From contig OZ020593.1 in assembly GCA_963971535.1 (NCBI GenBank), forward strand, positions 38,173,932 through 38,237,931: a DNA stretch of 64,000 nucleotides, given 5' to 3'. Positions 62,201 through 64,000 of the stretch are shown here, in pieces. The position numbers and the translations under genes were made by a program. The stretch's first letter is position 1. Each line of letters starts with the position of its first letter. The DNA comes from Notolepis coatsorum. Lineage: Eukaryota; Chordata; Actinopteri; Aulopiformes; Paralepididae. The notes beneath the pieces are model-generated. The model was not told the origin of the DNA and made no database searches. It worked only from the letters and a program-made list of their open reading frames with translations.

Positions 62201-64000
62201 CAGCAGAGACCCCGAGACGGCTGCCGCCTACGCCACAGAAATGAGCAAGCTCATAGAGTCTGGACTCGTCAGGAGGCTGAAGCCTGAGGAGGCGGAAAGG
62301 AGTACCGAGTCATGGTACCTTCCACACCATAACGTTAAGCACAACGGAAAGAACAGAGTGGTCTTTAATTGCAGCTTTCAAGTGCGCCAGCAGAACCTCA
62401 ACCGCTATCTCCTGCCCGGTCCGACTCTGACCCCTCCTCTCCTCGGAGTCATGGTGCGCTTCCGACGACAGAAGACCGCCATCAGTGGCGACATCAAACG
62501 CATGTTCCATCAGGTGTGTTTGCTCGACGAAGATAAGCCACTCATGAGGTTCTTGTGGAGAGAAAGCCCAGACGACCCGGAACCGTCCATCTATCAGTGG
62601 GAGGTGCTGCCCTTCGGGACGACCTGCAGCCCGTGTTGCGCCACCTACGCCCTGCAGCTTCATGTCGACGACGGCGCCGCACCCCCCGGAGTCTCCGATG
62701 CTGTCCACCACAGTTTCTATGTGGACAACTGCCTCCACAGCGTGGAGACCGCGGAAGAGGCCTACAAGCTGGTGCATGACATACGCACCTTCCTGGCCAC
62801 CGCTGGCTTTGAGGTCCGCCAGTGGGCCACCAACAACCCTGAGGTCGTCCGAGACCTCCCAGACGAAGCGAAGGCTGACAGCAGCGAGACCTGGCTCTCC
62901 CAGTCAAGTGAGGACGCCCAGGAAATGACTCTGGGTCTCCTCTGGCGTTTCAAGTCTGACACCCTGTGTTACCGGCAAAAGAAAATCGAAACTCGCCATT
63001 ACGTAACCAGGAGGTCGATCTACAGTACTCTGGCGAGTCAATATGACCCGTTGGGTTACATCAACCCCTACACGACTCGTGCCAAGGCTCTGGTCAGCGA
63101 GCTGTGGACTGAGGCGAAGGGATGGGATGACCCCCTACCAGAGACACTCGGGGCGAAGTGGAAGAAGTGGGAAGAAGAGCTCCCCACCCTCCAACAGATC
63201 GAGTTTCCCAGGAGCTACTTTCCCTCGAGCGTCAGTCTGACCGGCAGCCAGCTCTCCCTTCATGTATTCTGTGACGCGTCTGAGAAGGCATATGGTGCAG
63301 TAGCGTACCTGCGCGCGGTGGAGCCCGACGACACAGTCCACGTCTCCTTCATTCTTGCACGCTCAAGAGTTGCACCCAAGAAGCAGCAATCCATTCCCCG
63401 GCTGGAGCTCTGCGCAGCTCTAAGTGGAGCCCAGTTGGGAAAGATGCTGAAGGAAGAGCTGCACCTCCCCCTTCACGCGGTGTCGATGTGGTCTGACTCC
63501 ACAACAGTCATCCAGTGGATCCAGTCGACTTCGTGCAGATATAAAGTATTCGTAGGAACAAGGGTGACAGAGATCCAAGAGCTTGTGGGGATCAGCTGCT
63601 GGCGATACGTTTCGACAGATGTCAACCCGGCGGACGTGATCACCAGAGGTGCGACCCTCGAGGAATTGGCACGTCCCAACCTCTACCACCGTGGACCCGA
63701 CTACCTACGCAAGCCAGAAGAAGACTGGCCTTCTCCTCCGAACTTGGAGAACGCAGAGGTGGAGGTGGAACTTAAGAAGTCCATCTTCTGCGGCCTCACT
63801 GGACTCCAAGACCCTTCAAATACTGACGGTCCCAAGGTTGAGGATTGCCAGACCCTAGAAGAGCTCCAAGTACGTACCTTCCACCACCGGAACCCCGGTC
63901 CCGGAGACCCGACCCCTCTCAGCGCCGACGACTACGCCGCAGCTGAGATCATGTTGCTGCAGAGGGTGCAGCGGGAGGTCTTCCAGATCGAGATGGCGTG
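59283..64000 (+). CDS. BEL/Pao retrotransposon Gag-Pol, 3'-truncated by the window edge
   Basis: One reading frame open for 1572 codons from ATG 59283 to the right edge, with no stop. In order: Pro/Glu/acidic N-terminus with an 18-codon tandem duplication (around 59480-59590), coiled-coil-like QQRQDALDRERRAAEALERE, gag-like region, zinc knuckles of CX2CX3HX4C form (from about 61090 and 61195), A17-type aspartic protease with VIDDGSERTLL (61466), reverse transcriptase with NRVVFNCSF, GDIKRMFHQV and FYVDN (62714, the YVDD-box position, Asn in the fourth place), then RNase H with FCDASEKAYGAVAYL, ELCAAL and WSDSTTVIQW (63266-63520) and DVNPADVITRG. Integrase should follow outside. No damage is seen, so the copy looks young. 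It is a retroelement of the genome. Confidence 0.95.
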   Translation, partial: MSQKSEVGSKGPPPPFPEGKTRAPRERRLPSRLDDCVLGTPSSPSSESNQHMLNTSADRTVGDFTTQTAGTPQLVEGAAATPQLDQTAGTPQLVEGAAATPQLDQTLRTEPDPTDTPQRPEEKKRHQVTVSCSKDITTANQDEYDEQDESEEEEESDSAENDSQPGEDINPPDRVELRGRQDFNHFQPGEFFLDTRRTSRPPSRAQSRGSVTSQTEFMFQCMQQQRQDALDRERRAAEALERERDRAAAQALEYTRLATAQLQSASASRQSSRASTRNNSPQRRQPEREEHPATYPRPRRRDKADSEDLERRLARLQEEYTAPREAPPRSQCERLPATHKATSRSHQHWPVTAPAPRYDPLPQRPPGSAIPFFKDNSRSQYHDMRMCLEFLLGAANHNEQQKFIELSMHCRLPAAKLICTANAYSPTPYTSSIQALDERWGRPWDHIVEEIHELGEMADIKDDHALDAYSLKVQALVSLLTFQGAAGRTELYAGSNVERFVRKLPKEREERFRREHERLHPQQPLSTLMELSEFLKSEMRHIRLPKREEPRGSGRDKSDRTGRPVRVLTTVHETTSKEHQGPPKGQRGFSSQKKGEKKTPPPCQCCTEVHWLDNCPVFKEKTTEEKKQWIIENKRCWKCAREHRAKDCTLKGPCRQSGCGKIHLTALHDLNNRDDKAKPYVAEVRDEPSRELRNYYVGPVRGSTPRVLLKIVPVVLRNRDKTLETYAVIDDGSERTLLMREAAIALGLVGDAEELDLLTIQPGRTTIRGESVALTLTPAGRPKEVFKVSRVFTAAGLCLSSYGYPMESLMKRYPHLRNLGINAAMEVKPTLLLGSDNVNLTLPKHIIPGPPGCPVALETPLGWTLQGPISLRNLNARQTHCLFIGAGHEDEALLENVQRLWQLDIAPYKTEKIHTRSKEDKAAMDLLQAKTKRVCVRGVLRYATPLLRREPMPTFKVPPGVAKPCLLSTERRLSRDPETAAAYATEMSKLIESGLVRRLKPEEAERSTESWYLPHHNVKHNGKNRVVFNCSFQVRQQNLNRYLLPGPTLTPPLLGVMVRFRRQKTAISGDIKRMFHQVCLLDEDKPLMRFLWRESPDDPEPSIYQWEVLPFGTTCSPCCATYALQLHVDDGAAPPGVSDAVHHSFYVDNCLHSVETAEEAYKLVHDIRTFLATAGFEVRQWATNNPEVVRDLPDEAKADSSETWLSQSSEDAQEMTLGLLWRFKSDTLCYRQKKIETRHYVTRRSIYSTLASQYDPLGYINPYTTRAKALVSELWTEAKGWDDPLPETLGAKWKKWEEELPTLQQIEFPRSYFPSSVSLTGSQLSLHVFCDASEKAYGAVAYLRAVEPDDTVHVSFILARSRVAPKKQQSIPRLELCAALSGAQLGKMLKEELHLPLHAVSMWSDSTTVIQWIQSTSCRYKVFVGTRVTEIQELVGISCWRYVSTDVNPADVITRGATLEELARPNLYHRGPDYLRKPEEDWPSPPNLENAEVEVELKKSIFCGLTGLQDPSNTDGPKVEDCQTLEELQVRTFHHRNPGPGDPTPLSADDYAAAEIMLLQRVQREVFQIEMA

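Overview
The window is vertebrate nuclear DNA, almost certainly from a teleost fish. It carries parts of three housekeeping-type genes with small exons and canonical GT-AG introns, buried in a very dense population of DNA transposons, LINE remnants and tRNA-derived SINEs of the kind typical of fish. Species cannot be read from the sequence. Gene content: ciz1 (+ strand, 13 exons from 4575 to 36541, 5' end outside the window), bbln (- strand, 2 coding exons, 43766 to 42512) and surf2 (+ strand, 6 exons, 44629 to 55926). All exon junctions were checked for phase. The ciz1 exons join into 807 codons plus stop, bbln into 111 codons and surf2 into 246 codons. ciz1 and bbln converge on a roughly 6 kb intergenic stretch. 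bbln and surf2 diverge from an 860 bp shared upstream region that holds a CTCF-like word.

Layout: 1-4574 holds two minisatellites, a SINE and two TTAA-bounded elements. 4575-36541 is ciz1, whose introns are packed with nested transposons. In intron 6215-11034 a TTAA element is split by a hAT element, which itself contains a second hAT and a head-to-head pair of piggyBac-like elements. In intron 13571-20990 a LINE on the minus strand is split by a complete hAT element with an apparently intact, spliced BED-finger transposase (15895-19128, perfect 8 bp target duplication), by another LINE and by a SINE. In intron 21241-27985 a hAT contains a LINE that contains a piggyBac-like element that contains another hAT. 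36730-42500 is intergenic, with a hAT-like element carrying a nested Harbinger-like element and two large foldback palindromes. The surf2 introns contain minus-strand LINE 3' fragments, a TTAA element, a Harbinger-like MITE with long GC-rich termini, and a TTAA element with a nested hAT.

From about 58180 to the right edge lies a BEL/Pao LTR retrotransposon: a probable 5' LTR, a primer-binding site matching tRNA-Tyr, and one uninterrupted gag-pol reading frame (59283 to beyond 64000) covering zinc knuckles, A17-type protease, reverse transcriptase and RNase H. Its integrase and 3' LTR lie outside the window.

I found no bacterial-type features, no CRISPR array and no rRNA or free-standing tRNA gene. 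The most interesting material is the mobile DNA: at least ten elements can be delimited to the base by matching termini and target duplications, several nested up to four deep. A piggyBac-like family carries a CTCF-motif-like word at a conserved internal position.
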